DNA from: Atlanticothrix silvestris CENA357
GTDB lineage: Bacteria > Cyanobacteriota > Cyanobacteriia > Cyanobacteriales > Nostocaceae
Assembly: GCF_016056295.1 (NCBI RefSeq)
Contig: NZ_JAECZB010000006.1
Location: 29,850 to 93,849 of the forward strand
Direction: 5' to 3'
Length of the DNA stretch: 64,000 bases
The number at the start of each line of letters is the position of its first letter. Within the stretch, counting starts at the first letter, position 1. Below, in pieces: positions 17,544-26,689 of this stretch. A model generated the notes under the pieces. It made no database searches and was not told where the DNA came from. It saw only the letters and a program-made list of their open reading frames with translations. A program made the translations under genes and the position numbers.

Positions 17544-20453
17544 CTACCTGATACTTTGGTCTGCTACAACAGCTGGCCCAGCCGTCACCACTACAATTTT
17601 ATCTGGATGGAGTAACTCACGAGCTGCTTGATTGACTTGGGCAAGGGTGACTTTCTGGATTTTTTGAGGAAAATAACTCAGTTCTGTTTCATTCAATCCG
17701 TACACCTTATTCTTCAAAATTCTATTTGTTAATTCTTCTGGATTTGCTAGGGAAACGTTGTAGCTGCTAACGAGGGTATCCTTAGCTGTTTTGACATCTA
17801 GTAAAGTGACACCTTGGCGATGAATTTGCTGTAGTATTTGACGGGTACTAGCGATCGCTTTATTCGCATCTTCTGGGCTGGTTTGCATTTCAATCCAAAA
17901 TGTGCCAGCGTTCTTTTCTGCTTGAAAATAGCTATAAATTCCGTAGGTCAAACCTTGGCGATCGCGCACCTCTGCTCCTAGTCTACTGGATAAGGTATCG
18001 CCTCCTAAAATCTGATTTAATACTAAGGCTGCATAAAACCGGGGGTCTTGACGATTAATTCCTGTGTAACCCATATAAGTAATGGCTTGGGACTTACCCG
18101 GTAAGACTGGATTTACACGCACTACACTTTGTGGCATTGATACAGTAGGATATTTTAAATTTGGTGGTTGACCACTAACTTTCCAATTACCAAATGCTGT
18201 TTTCATTAGCGATCGCACTTTAGCTAAATCAAAATCTCCTACCAATACTAGTACTGTAGTATCCGGACGGTAATGTTTGGCCTTGAAAGCAATCAAATCC
18301 TCACGCCTAATCTGTTGTAGGCTTTTTTCTGTGGGAAAGGTGTGTAAGGGATGTTTTTTTGGATAAACCGATTGGACAAATATTCTTCTGGCTACTTCCA
18401 ATGGGTCATCTAATTCTAGTTTGAGAGTGGTTAAAGCTTGCTGACGGTTCAATTCTAATTCTTTTTCAGGAAACGTACTATTTTTGACAGCATCCGCCAA
18501 GGTTTGAATCAAGATAGGCAAGTCTGTTGCTAAACTATTACCCTTGATACGCATACCTTCACGGGAAACTTCAAAATTGAGGGTAGCTCCGCGTTCTTCC
18601 AATGCTTTAGCAAGAGTCAAGGCATCTTTGGTTTTAGTGCCACTCATTAAGTTATTTGCCACGAGAGATGCCAGTCCGGCTTGCTCATCGGAGTCAAATT
18701 CTTTACCTGCCTTGATATTACCACTTAAGGTAATGGTGGGAGTACTCTTATCTGGCAAAAGCAATACCTGTAGACCGTTAGCTAATGTAAATTGTTGTGG
18801 TATTGAGTGCTTAACAGCATCGGTTGCCAAATCCACAGTTGGCAAATACTTTGCCACTTTTGATGAAGCTATGGCTGTATTGTCAGATAAATGTTCCTGA
18901 GTTTGTGTTGGTTGCGGTTCGCCATCTATTTTTTTTACCTCTTTGGTTTGCTTGAGGTTTGGTTCAAAAAAGCCTACTGTGCGGGCTTCTATTTTGAGGT
19001 ATTTGTTGAATACATCCATAACATCTGCCGCCGTGACTTGACGAACGGCTGTTAAGTAGCGGTCTGTATAGCGATAATCACCAGCAGTTGTTTGATCATT
19101 ACCCAATTGCATAGCCTGACTGGTGATGTCACGGTTATTCAAAATTACAGCAGCTTCTAACTGTGTTTTGGCTCGGTCTACTTCTTCTAGTTTCACTCCT
19201 TTTTGAACCAGATTAGCGATCGCATTATTTAGTGCGGCCTCAATTTTTGTCAAATCTTGATTAGGAGCAGCCTTTACTAATAACTCGTACCAACTTGATT
19301 CTTGCAAGGTGGCAACATAAGCTGTCAATTCATTTGCTAAACCTGATTCTATTAATGCCTGATATAGGTAAGAATTTCGCCCCTCTGTCAAGATGTAATC
19401 CATTACATCCAACGCTGGTATATCTGGGTGATTTATATCTGGTAGCGGATACACCATTTGCAACAGCGCTGCGGCTCCATGTTCTCGCAAAATTATGGGA
19501 GTGGAGGATGGGGAACAAGAGGCAGAGGGGCAGGGTGCGGGGTGCAAGGGGGAGTTTGAAATTACTTCGCCCTTATTCACTCTGCTTAACAATCTTTCTT
19601 CTGCCCCCTGCCTCCTATCTCTGTTTGGTAGTTTGCCAAAAATCTCTTTAACCGTGCTGAGAGTTTTTTTCGTCGATAAATCTCCGACAACTATTAACAC
19701 AGCATTATCAGGACTGTAGAAATTTTGATAATACTTCCGAACCTGCTCAACTTGAAACTTCTCAACATCTGCTTTAGTACCTCCTACAGGCAACCCATAA
19801 GCATGATTGGGAAATACCGCCCGCATCACTGCGCGGTTTAGGCGATATTCAGGGCTATTTTCGTAACCTTGCAATTCAGAAGTTACTACCCGCTTTTCAT
19901 TTGCTAGATGTTCAGTATCAATCAAAGCATTTTGCATTCTATCTGCTTCCAGCACCAACAGCGCTTTGAGCTTGTTTTTTTCTACAGTGCCGTAATATGC
20001 AGTTTGGTCATAGCTGGTAAAGGCGTTAGAATCGCTGCCTAAAGCACTAAACAATCGTCCAAATTGAATCGGACGGCTTTGCGTGCCTTTAAACATCAAA
20101 TGTTCCAACTGGTGAGCAATGCCATTTACTCCTGGTTCTTCGTTGCTTGAGCCGACTTTATACCACATTTGCACACTCACGACTGGCGCAGTATGTACCT
20201 CCTTGATTAAGACAGTCAAACCATTTTCCAACACTGTCTTGTGGACGTTTTCTGTCACTGCCAAATGTTTTATATTGTTTGCAACTAATTTTGCTTGGGT
20301 ATTTCCCTGTCTAGATATGGTTGCATATTGACTATAAGCAGGTTGATCACTGAGGAAAAATACCGCGATCATCCAGAGACTCAAAAGTAATAACGAAAAA
20401 CGATATCGATACCCAACAGAAAACACAGCCATGATTTTGGTAGATGTATGCAA
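17544..20453 (-). CDS. Two-domain M16 (insulinase-like) zinc peptidase
   Basis: The 969-residue protein contains two M16 halves. The N-terminal half has the inverted zinc motif HQLEH at residues 124-128 (HxxEH) with the downstream glutamate region ANEKRVVTSEL. The C-terminal half (from about residue 560) keeps the fold but lacks HxxEH, as usual for such pairs. Residues ~20-42 form a membrane or signal segment (LLLLSLWMIAVFFLS), so the enzyme is exported or anchored. An insertion around residues 280-320, rich in Ser, Pro and Cys (SPLHPAPCPSASCSPSSTP), is encoded by low-complexity DNA resembling intergenic minisatellites (19495-19620). A later start at 20432 (MAVFSVGYRYRF) is possible. Followed by the cupredoxin gene. 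Confidence 0.9.
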   Translation of the reverse strand: MHTSTKIMAVFSVGYRYRFSLLLLSLWMIAVFFLSDQPAYSQYATISRQGNTQAKLVANNIKHLAVTENVHKTVLENGLTVLIKEVHTAPVVSVQMWYKVGSSNEEPGVNGIAHQLEHLMFKGTQSRPIQFGRLFSALGSDSNAFTSYDQTAYYGTVEKNKLKALLVLEADRMQNALIDTEHLANEKRVVTSELQGYENSPEYRLNRAVMRAVFPNHAYGLPVGGTKADVEKFQVEQVRKYYQNFYSPDNAVLIVVGDLSTKKTLSTVKEIFGKLPNRDRRQGAEERLLSRVNKGEVISNSPLHPAPCPSASCSPSSTPIILREHGAAALLQMVYPLPDINHPDIPALDVMDYILTEGRNSYLYQALIESGLANELTAYVATLQESSWYELLVKAAPNQDLTKIEAALNNAIANLVQKGVKLEEVDRAKTQLEAAVILNNRDITSQAMQLGNDQTTAGDYRYTDRYLTAVRQVTAADVMDVFNKYLKIEARTVGFFEPNLKQTKEVKKIDGEPQPTQTQEHLSDNTAIASSKVAKYLPTVDLATDAVKHSIPQQFTLANGLQVLLLPDKSTPTITLSGNIKAGKEFDSDEQAGLASLVANNLMSGTKTKDALTLAKALEERGATLNFEVSREGMRIKGNSLATDLPILIQTLADAVKNSTFPEKELELNRQQALTTLKLELDDPLEVARRIFVQSVYPKKHPLHTFPTEKSLQQIRREDLIAFKAKHYRPDTTVLVLVGDFDLAKVRSLMKTAFGNWKVSGQPPNLKYPTVSMPQSVVRVNPVLPGKSQAITYMGYTGINRQDPRFYAALVLNQILGGDTLSSRLGAEVRDRQGLTYGIYSYFQAEKNAGTFWIEMQTSPEDANKAIASTRQILQQIHRQGVTLLDVKTAKDTLVSSYNVSLANPEELTNRILKNKVYGLNETELSYFPQKIQKVTLAQVNQAARELLHPDKIVVVTAGPAVVADQSIR

Positions 20454-20577
20454 ATCAATTTATATATTTATTTGCAGTGATGACAATAGTCTAATATTTT
20501 TGAGTAATTTGTTACATCGGCGACACTACCAAAAAAAATTGCTTTAATAATAAAAGTATATAAAGAAACAAACTCAA

Positions 20578-21021
20578 TTAATTGAGCTTGGCTAACAATC
20601 GAATAAATTCCAAGGGCAAACCATCAGTATCAGCGATGAAAGCGACTTCCCAAATGCGATCGCCTATCTGCTGCTGTGTCGGTTCCAAAAGCACTTTCAG
20701 GGGTTGCAACTGTTCTGGCTGACTTTCTGAGGCTAATGCCATACGTTCTTTCACACTTGCCAGCCAGCTAGGCAAATCTGCTGTGATCTCAGTTACATCA
20801 AATGAGAGATGATAGTACCCTACATAATGTTCGTCTGCAAATGCATCTGGGGCTGGTTTTGGTTCTGGAATTTGGATTAATTCAATTCTGCCGCCCAATC
20901 CTTCCATCCAACAAGCTAGGGTGTAGCCTGTAGTGAAGCGTTCACAAACTGTAAACCCCAACTGTTCATAAAAGGCGATCGCTCGATGAATATTTGCAGT
21001 CCGAATAGAAGCGTGATGCAT
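20578..21021 (-). CDS. VOC (glyoxalase/dioxygenase) superfamily protein
   Basis: The 147-residue protein shows two beta-alpha-beta-beta-beta modules: HHASIRTANIHRAIAFYEQLGFTVCERF at the start and IWEVAFIADTDGLPLEFIRLL at the end. Metal ligand candidates are His2/His3, Glu54 (RIELIQ) and Glu140 (LEFIRL). This could be a lactoylglutathione lyase or a relative; the family is too broad to assign a substrate. The length is normal for the stand-alone family. It is monocistronic. Confidence 0.8.
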   Translation of the reverse strand: MHHASIRTANIHRAIAFYEQLGFTVCERFTTGYTLACWMEGLGGRIELIQIPEPKPAPDAFADEHYVGYYHLSFDVTEITADLPSWLASVKERMALASESQPEQLQPLKVLLEPTQQQIGDRIWEVAFIADTDGLPLEFIRLLAKLN

Positions 21022-21222
21022 AAAAAAAGGAACTAGAGGCTAGAGACTAGGTTATAAAATAGTAGGTTGAGTTAAACACAGTACAACCCAACAAAACAAC
21101 GCAAATGTTAGGTTTTCTGGCTTGAAGCGAGTGACGTTTGAGAAATTACGCATTATAAACCAATTTGCCCAACCTACAACTACAACTAATCCCTAATTCC
21201 TAGCCCCTAGCCCCTAGTTTAT

Positions 21223-21744
21223 CTACTCAAATAACCTGAAATAAGGGTAGCGCACAGGAACTCCCGGCTCTTTTTCCAAATCAAAATTAATCACTTCCCA
21301 ACAGGGATCTTCTGATGGATCAGGACTAAAATCTACAGGTAAGCCGTATAACCTTGCAGATGTCGCTTCTGGCTGTCCAGAACGCCAAGGCGTGCTGCGT
21401 TCTAAATAGCCACCCATCAATTCGTGATAACGTCTAGCAATTATTACTCTCGTTGCTCGGTAGCCCTGAGTATACAATTTATCTAGTGCTTCGTGAATTT
21501 CAAAGCGAATGCCATCGGGATGAGTATGTTGCCGATACCATTCATTATTCCACCTCCGCCAATGGCGGCCAGACTGGAGATGAATCAATTCCCCTGTTTT
21601 AGGATTAGCTTCAAAAGCGCCATGACGAGGACATAGATAAGTATCTGTTAGTGTCAATGCCGGAATAGTCTGACGACAGTGGGGGCACTGAATTTCAGGG
21701 CCAAATATGGGGTACTGCAAGCCTGGATTCATCATGAAGTGCAT
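21223..21744 (-). CDS. Conserved cyanobacterial protein, TIGR02652-like
   Basis: The 173-residue protein has a zinc-ribbon-like N-terminus (CPHCRQTIPAL...YLCPRHGAF) and a conserved body with EWYRQHTHPDGIRFEIHEALD and ARRYHELMGGYLERS. I recognise this as a family confined to cyanobacteria (TIGR02652) of unknown role; this is from memory, not a search. Two starts are possible, ATG 21744 (MHFMMNPG) or ATG 21732 (MNPGLQYP). Cytoplasmic. Confidence 0.8.
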   Translation of the reverse strand: MHFMMNPGLQYPIFGPEIQCPHCRQTIPALTLTDTYLCPRHGAFEANPKTGELIHLQSGRHWRRWNNEWYRQHTHPDGIRFEIHEALDKLYTQGYRATRVIIARRYHELMGGYLERSTPWRSGQPEATSARLYGLPVDFSPDPSEDPCWEVINFDLEKEPGVPVRYPYFRLFE

Positions 21745-21974
21745 ACAAACATAGTTTAGTCTTTACCAGCACCATTGGGTTATATTTTACACTTCGGCTC
21801 CGTTAGTTTGGGGAATTTGCTCACCGTTGCAAAGACATAGAGTTGCACCGGGAAAAATTTTCACTAGGTTTTTCCTCATTGTAGAGGCTTGACACCGTGA
21901 TATTCTGGTTGTACGACCAGCCTCAAAGGTTGGAGTTTTTCCAGTGTTCCTGGGTACCATATTCATATTCTATC

Positions 21975-22502
21975 GTGTCTACCGCTTCTTACTGGCCATC
22001 TGTCGATTTTTCTCAAGCAGCCTTTGTTGCAGCTAATGCTGTTGTGATTGGTTCAGTAAACATAGCAGCAGGAGCAAGCATTTGGTATGGAACAGTGATT
22101 AGGGGAGATGTAGAACGCATTGACATTGGTGAATGTACAAATATTCAAGATGGAGCAATTCTACACGGTGATCCAGGTAAACCAACAATCTTAGAAGATC
22201 ACGTTACTGTGGGGCATCGTGCTGTGGTGCATTCTGCTTATATAGAACGTGGTAGCTTGATTGGCATTGGCGCGATAATTTTAGATGGGGTACGAATAGG
22301 TACTGGTAGTATTATTGGTGCTGGTGCAGTGGTTACTAAAAATGTACCTCCCTTATCTTTGGTTGTGGGCATTCCTGGTAAAGTGTTGCGCCAAATTACA
22401 GACCCCGAAGCCGCAGAACTTATCGAACACGCCAAGCGCTACCAAAAGTTAGCTTTGGTTCATGCTGGTAAGGGTACTGATATCGGCTTTAGTTCAGTTT
22501 GA
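21975..22502 (+). CDS. Gamma-carbonic-anhydrase-like hexapeptide protein
   Basis: I choose the GTG at 21975, which gives VSTASYWPSVDFSQAAFVAANAVVIG, the usual start of the family; the longer frame from 21897 adds 26 unconserved residues. The 175-residue product is a left-handed beta helix. The three zinc histidines fit AILHG, VTVGH and AVVHS. Such proteins include gamma-CA, CcmM-type and YrdA/PaaY-like proteins; activity is not guaranteed. A C-terminal helix (EAAELIEHAKRYQKLALVHAG) is present. No ccm genes are nearby. Confidence 0.85.
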   Translation: MSTASYWPSVDFSQAAFVAANAVVIGSVNIAAGASIWYGTVIRGDVERIDIGECTNIQDGAILHGDPGKPTILEDHVTVGHRAVVHSAYIERGSLIGIGAIILDGVRIGTGSIIGAGAVVTKNVPPLSLVVGIPGKVLRQITDPEAAELIEHAKRYQKLALVHAGKGTDIGFSSV

Positions 22503-22635
22503 AAAGTGGGGAAGCAAAGAATACAAGGGGGAATTGTTGAACCAGTTGTCTCCCCAGAGCAAAGCATGGTTACTCAAGCGATCGCGTGTTGTTTTAAATT
22601 GATAACGACCAAGGCGGCAGCACTTACTTTTGTGC

Positions 22636-23382
22636 TTAATCATCTGATGATGAATAGCTACACCATCTATCCCAAGGCGAAATTTCGTCAGTAACGAAGA
22701 GTGACGAGTAAAGCTTTGCTAGAAAAGGAAGCTTGTATGAAGATCTTGAATAAAACTCAGCTTGACGAAGAAAAGCATCAAAAGTACGTATTTGAATAGT
22801 TTGTGAGTCCTTGTTAAAGTCTGCTTTATAGGCTTGCTTGCTTAAGTCTTTCCTGAGTTCAGATTCTCGTCCAATAATGATGACCCCAAAGGGTGAAGTA
22901 AACGATTTCAATCCCAATGCTTCTCGAATAAATCCTTGATTTTCTGTGCAATAGCGAATGTAATCTCTTACTTGACTAATGCCGCTAGCTAGTTCAGCAG
23001 TTTCAACTGGACGACCATCTTTATCTTTCTTATAGATTTGATGCTTAGGTGACTTCAGATCTACAACCCACCATGTAACTCCATCTGAGTTGTCGCCAGC
23101 GAAAAGGTAATCAGGAATTTTTCCAGTTCCATTTACAAACCCCCCTGGCTTTATTTTGGCTTGGGGAATTATCCAAGTGTTATGATGACCAGTACGGAAG
23201 AAACTAGAAGTGAACGAGAGCAAAGAAAGCCTACGCCTTAAAAAAGAGTCAATTTCGGTTTCACCAACATTTCTGCGAATCAAAGAAATCAATTGCCCAA
23301 GATCGCCCTCTTGAAAACTATGAGGATCAACCTTGTATTCCTTCGGGGGATAGTCAGCTTCTTCGGCATTAGCAAAGCGCAT
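22636..23382 (-). CDS. Shedu-type (DUF4263) putative anti-phage nuclease
   Basis: The 248-residue protein has a C-terminal domain that fits the DUF4263/SduA PD-(D/E)XK nuclease: PDYLFAGDNSDG, then TWWVVDLKSPKHQIYK as the D-LK core, followed by ELASGISQVRDYIRY and FGVIIIGRES. The N-terminal ~70 residues (GQLISLIRRNVGETEIDSFLRRR) are helical and may regulate the nuclease. Shedu is a known single-gene anti-phage system. No toxin-antitoxin or modification gene is adjacent. Immediately beyond its start is a truncated, unrecognised frame (23415-23657), so the locus may have seen rearrangement. Confidence 0.75.
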   Translation of the reverse strand: MRFANAEEADYPPKEYKVDPHSFQEGDLGQLISLIRRNVGETEIDSFLRRRLSLLSFTSSFFRTGHHNTWIIPQAKIKPGGFVNGTGKIPDYLFAGDNSDGVTWWVVDLKSPKHQIYKKDKDGRPVETAELASGISQVRDYIRYCTENQGFIREALGLKSFTSPFGVIIIGRESELRKDLSKQAYKADFNKDSQTIQIRTFDAFLRQAEFYSRSSYKLPFLAKLYSSLFVTDEISPWDRWCSYSSSDD

Positions 23383-23414
23383 CGTTGAGGCTCCGATTGC
23401 AGCAAAATCAATAG

Positions 23415-23657
23415 CTCAGAAATGCTAGCACAAATGTTCTGGTTCTCACCCTGGGGCCTTTAATCAGCCATCCTGTTGAACGGGCCATTTCTATTGTCAA
23501 AAACCGTTATCAGCAGTGGTTTGACCAACAGGACACGGCAAATTATTGTAAGCAACTGTTGCATTCCGAGGGAATTATTCACTTCGGTAGTCTGGCGCTA
23601 ATTTTGACTGGGGCATACTACCTGTTTGTTGACACTCAATGGTTCTTGGGAAGTTAA
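23415..23657 (+). pseudogene. Unrecognised open frame without a start, possible gene fragment
   Basis: Between a TAG at 23412 and a TAA at 23655 there is an 80-codon open frame with no ATG in a good position. It reads VLVLTLGPLISHPVERAISI..., NRYQQWFDQQD, then a hydrophobic span LALILTGAYYLFVDTQWFLG. It looks protein-like with one or two membrane segments, and may be the 3' end of a lost gene. I do not recognise the family. Confidence 0.3.
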
Positions 23658-23897
23658 GTTCATCATTGTCGAGAATCTGGTGATTATTGGCTTTAGCCCG
23701 AATGGCACTAAGAAAAGCTCGAAGTTATTCTGCTTTATCAGCATTACTTGTCTACGTTGTCTGTTTTCTATGCCCCATTTTCAGTATTTTAAACATTCTT
23801 TACACATAAATTTGGAAAAATTGCCCACTTCAGCTAAAAATAAAAATGAGAGCAGTTGACAAAACTTTAATTTCTACTGAGTAGAGGGACTCTAGAT

Positions 23898-24023
23898 ATG
23901 GATATCGATTTTCGTGTTGCGATCGTTTTAGCACCAATTGCTATTGCTGCTGGTTGGGCTGTGTTTAATATTGGTGCTGCTGCTTTAAGACAAGTTCAAG
24001 GCTTTTTGGATAGAGAAGCTTAA
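23898..24023 (+). CDS. psbY: Photosystem II protein Y
   Basis: A 41-residue gene, [20 protein letters not shown] followed by [21 protein letters not shown]. It is the single-span PSII subunit Ycf32/PsbY, peripheral near cytochrome b559. The N-terminal DIDFRV and the C-terminal [10 protein letters not shown] blocks match the family, and the length is normal. The upstream GTAGAGGGAC gives a weak GAGG ribosome site. A terminator follows at 24050. Confidence 0.95.
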   Translation: MDIDFRVAIVLAPIAIAAGWAVFNIGAAALRQVQGFLDREA

Positions 24024-24049
24024 ATTTAGTTAAAATCATCAATATTCAA

Positions 24050-24084
24050 CCGACTGTTTCTTCTTACAGAGGCAGTCGGTTTTA
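24050..24084 (+). terminator. Rho-independent terminator after psbY
   Basis: CCGACTG and CAGTCGG form a perfect 7-bp stem around a 16-base loop, followed by TTTTATT. It lies 27 bp after the psbY stop. Confidence 0.75.
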
Positions 24085-24176
24085 TTAATATAGGGATTGA
24101 GCATAGGGCTTAGGGTATAGGAAAATTCTTATTCCCCTGCTCCCCCTGCTCCTCCTACTCCCCCTGCTCCTATTCT

Positions 24177-25427
24177 GTGGATATCAATTCTTTACTACAA
24201 CCATTTCAACGCTTTGGTGTCCACCTGGGACTCTCACGCATTGTCAAATTGTTAGCAAATCTTGGCAACCCCCATCACCAAGTCCCGGTGATTCATGTTG
24301 CTGGTACTAATGGCAAAGGTTCTGTTTGTGCTTATCTTTCCTCGGTGCTGACTGAGGCTGGTTATCGTATAGGGCGCTACACTTCCCCTCATTTAGTTGA
24401 TTGGACTGAACGTATCTGCTGTAATGAACAGCCAATTTCCTCTGAAGAATTGAGCGAACTATTGCAACAAGTCCAAGCTGCTATTAGCCCAGATGACGAG
24501 TACCCAACTCAATTTGAAGTAATTACCGCAGCTGCTTGGTTATATTTTGCTCAACAGCAAGTTGATGTAGCAGTAGTAGAAGTGGGATTGGGAGGACGCT
24601 TGGATGCTACTAATGTTTGTGCCCATCCGTTAGTTACGATTATTACTTCCATTAGCCGTGAACACTGGCAGCAACTAGGCCCTACCATTGCTGACATTAC
24701 CAGAGAAAAAGCAGGTATTCTTAAACCTGGATGTACGGCTGTAGTGGGGCCATTACCACCAGATGCTCAAAAAGTTGTGCGATCGCGTGTTCAAGAATTA
24801 CAATGCCCGATAATCACACCTCAACCTGCTCGTCAAATATCTTCAGGATGGGCAGAGTATAAAACCATTGAAAATTCAACATTAATTAAATACCCATTAC
24901 CACTACAAGGACAAATTCAGTTAACTAATTCGGCTTTAGCTTTAGCTGCTTTAGAAATTCTCCAAAAACAGGGTTGGCAGATTTCCGAAGTAGCCATTGT
25001 CAACGGTATGGCTAAAACTAAATGGCCGGGTCGAATGCAATGGACTAATTGGAGAAACCAGAAATTATTAATTGATGGCGCTCATAATCCAGCCGCCGCC
25101 CAAGCATTGCGAAATTATGTAGACGCTCTAAATCCTCAAAGCATAACTTGGATTATGGGGATGCTTTCTACTAAAGAACATGCTGATATTTTTAAAGCTT
25201 TACTACGTCCAAATGAGCGATTGTATTTAGTCCCAGTACCAGATCACAGTTCGGCTGATCCAGTTGAATTGGCAAAGTTAGCTAGCGATATTTGTCCAGA
25301 ATTAAATGTTTGCAGTTCATATCCAGATTTATTATCAGCCCTAGAATCAGCTTTTACTTCGACAGATAATTTAGTTATTTTATGTGGTTCTCTCTATTTA
25401 GTAGGATATTTTTTAGGTACAACATAA
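24177..25427 (+). CDS. folC: Folylpolyglutamate synthase / dihydrofolate synthase
   Basis: FolC adds glutamates to folates in the cytoplasm. The 416-residue product has the P-loop AGTNGKGSVCAYLSSVL, the Mur-ligase-like block VEVGLGGRLDATN, ISREHWQQLGPTIADITREKAGI, and DGAHNPAAAQALRNY. The start is GTG at 24177 (VDINSLLQPFQRFGVHLGL); no ATG lies between it and the upstream CCCCTGCT-type tandem repeat at 24134-24172, so the repeat occupies the translation initiation region. Length normal. Confidence 0.95.
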   Translation: MDINSLLQPFQRFGVHLGLSRIVKLLANLGNPHHQVPVIHVAGTNGKGSVCAYLSSVLTEAGYRIGRYTSPHLVDWTERICCNEQPISSEELSELLQQVQAAISPDDEYPTQFEVITAAAWLYFAQQQVDVAVVEVGLGGRLDATNVCAHPLVTIITSISREHWQQLGPTIADITREKAGILKPGCTAVVGPLPPDAQKVVRSRVQELQCPIITPQPARQISSGWAEYKTIENSTLIKYPLPLQGQIQLTNSALALAALEILQKQGWQISEVAIVNGMAKTKWPGRMQWTNWRNQKLLIDGAHNPAAAQALRNYVDALNPQSITWIMGMLSTKEHADIFKALLRPNERLYLVPVPDHSSADPVELAKLASDICPELNVCSSYPDLLSALESAFTSTDNLVILCGSLYLVGYFLGTT

Positions 25428-25506
25428 ATTACATTGAAAATCGGACTAGCCATTGTTAAGGTAATTTTGCATTCTCTATAATTTTCCCTAGTTAAGATAC
25501 TAAAAG

Positions 25507-25652
25507 AACGTGAGTTCGATGAACCTCTCCCGGACAGCCTCCCTTTCCGAAACGGAAAGGGAGGAGCAACGTAAAATTGAGCTTTTTGCTCCCCTCTCCG
25601 TGTCGGAGAGGGGTTGGGGGAGAGGTCAAATAAGACTTGTCGAACTCACGTT
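25507..25652. mobile_element. MITE-like fold-back element, 146 bp, different family
   Basis: Perfect 13-bp terminal inverted repeats AACGTGAGTTCGA / TCGAACTCACGTT. Flanking AAAAG at 25502-25506 and 25653-25657 looks like a 5-bp target duplication. Inside, CCTCCCTTTCCG/CGGAAAGGGAGG and CCCCTCTCCG/CGGAGAGGGG form hairpins, and outer CCTCTCCC pairs with GGGAGAGG. It is 33 bp upstream of the aldo/keto reductase ATG. Confidence 0.8.
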
Positions 25653-25685
25653 AAAAGAGTAGTAATTTCGCCCCCAAAAATAACC

Positions 25686-26651
25686 ATGACGGAAAAACAG
25701 ACGCGGCGCAATTTCTTAATTACTAGTGTTGCCGTTACTGGCGGTATTGTAGCAAGTACTGCTTTACAGCAAAATCCTAGTAATACTGCTGTGCCGCCAG
25801 CAATGATGCCAGAACGTTTATTGGGACGCACGCAAGTAAAAGTACCTATTTTCGGATTGGGAGGAGCAGGACACACGCCGCTATCCTGGCAAGAAAAAGA
25901 GCGTGATGCTGAAGCAATTATTCAAAAAGCGTTGGAACTTGGTATCCGCTACTTTGATACCGCCTCTAGTTATGGGCCAAGCGAAGATTATTTAGGTAAA
26001 GTGCTACCACCGCATCGCCCTCAGCTATTTTTAGCTAGTAAGACTGATAAAAGAGACCGGGATGGTGCATGGCGAGAATTGGAGCGATCGCTTAAACGTC
26101 TCAATACAGATTACCTGGATTTATGGCAGTTGCATCATGTGTCTTTTGTCGAAGAACTAGACACTATCTTTGGTGCATCAGGTGCAATTAAAGCTTTAGA
26201 AGAAGCCATAGAGCAGAAACTTGTACGCTTCACCGGGATTACCGGACATCATGACCCTGAAGTGATTGCTCAAGGGTTGCGTCGCTATCCCTTTGATACT
26301 ACTTTGATTCCCGTTAATGCCGCCGACAAACACCATCCACGTCCTTTCATTCCTGTCGTTTTACCAGTTGCTCAAGAAAAAAATGTCGGTGTGATTGCGA
26401 TGAAAGTTCCAGCTTACGGTCGGCTATTTAAGCCGGGTGGGTTAGCAGGTATGGAACAAGCTTTGGGATACACAATGTCTCAGCCTGGAGTTCACTGTTG
26501 TGTGATTGCGGCTGAAACATTTACACAATTGGAGAATAATGTCAAGATAGCGCGTGCTTTTCAGCCCCTCAAAGAACTAGAATTAAAAGCGATCGCTCAA
26601 CGTGCAGCCAGTATCTGGGAAGATAGTACATTCTACCGTGCTTGGACTTAG
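25686..26651 (+). CDS. Tat-exported aldo/keto reductase family protein
   Basis: I place the start at ATG 25686: MTEKQTRRNFLITSVAVTGG, a twin-arginine signal (RRNFL). A longer frame starts inside the fold-back element ending at 25652. The 321-residue protein has the AKR barrel: GLGGAGHTPLSW, IRYFDTASSYGPSEDYLG (catalytic Asp and Tyr), LFLASKTDKRDRDG, LDLWQLHHV, and a C-terminal GYTMSQPGVHCCVIA. It is probably a periplasmic or thylakoid-lumenal NADPH-type reductase, which is unusual because free NADPH is absent there; the role is unknown. It may be more weakly expressed because the fold-back element sits in its promoter region. Confidence 0.85.
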   Translation: MTEKQTRRNFLITSVAVTGGIVASTALQQNPSNTAVPPAMMPERLLGRTQVKVPIFGLGGAGHTPLSWQEKERDAEAIIQKALELGIRYFDTASSYGPSEDYLGKVLPPHRPQLFLASKTDKRDRDGAWRELERSLKRLNTDYLDLWQLHHVSFVEELDTIFGASGAIKALEEAIEQKLVRFTGITGHHDPEVIAQGLRRYPFDTTLIPVNAADKHHPRPFIPVVLPVAQEKNVGVIAMKVPAYGRLFKPGGLAGMEQALGYTMSQPGVHCCVIAAETFTQLENNVKIARAFQPLKELELKAIAQRAASIWEDSTFYRAWT

Positions 26652-26689
26652 TGCCACCTTGCAGATATTACAAAACAAGTCGGGGAAGC

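Noticed and set aside
23626..23859. 77-codon plus-strand frame before psbY
   Set aside because: Low-complexity and without any family features; overlaps the unrecognised frame ending at 23657.
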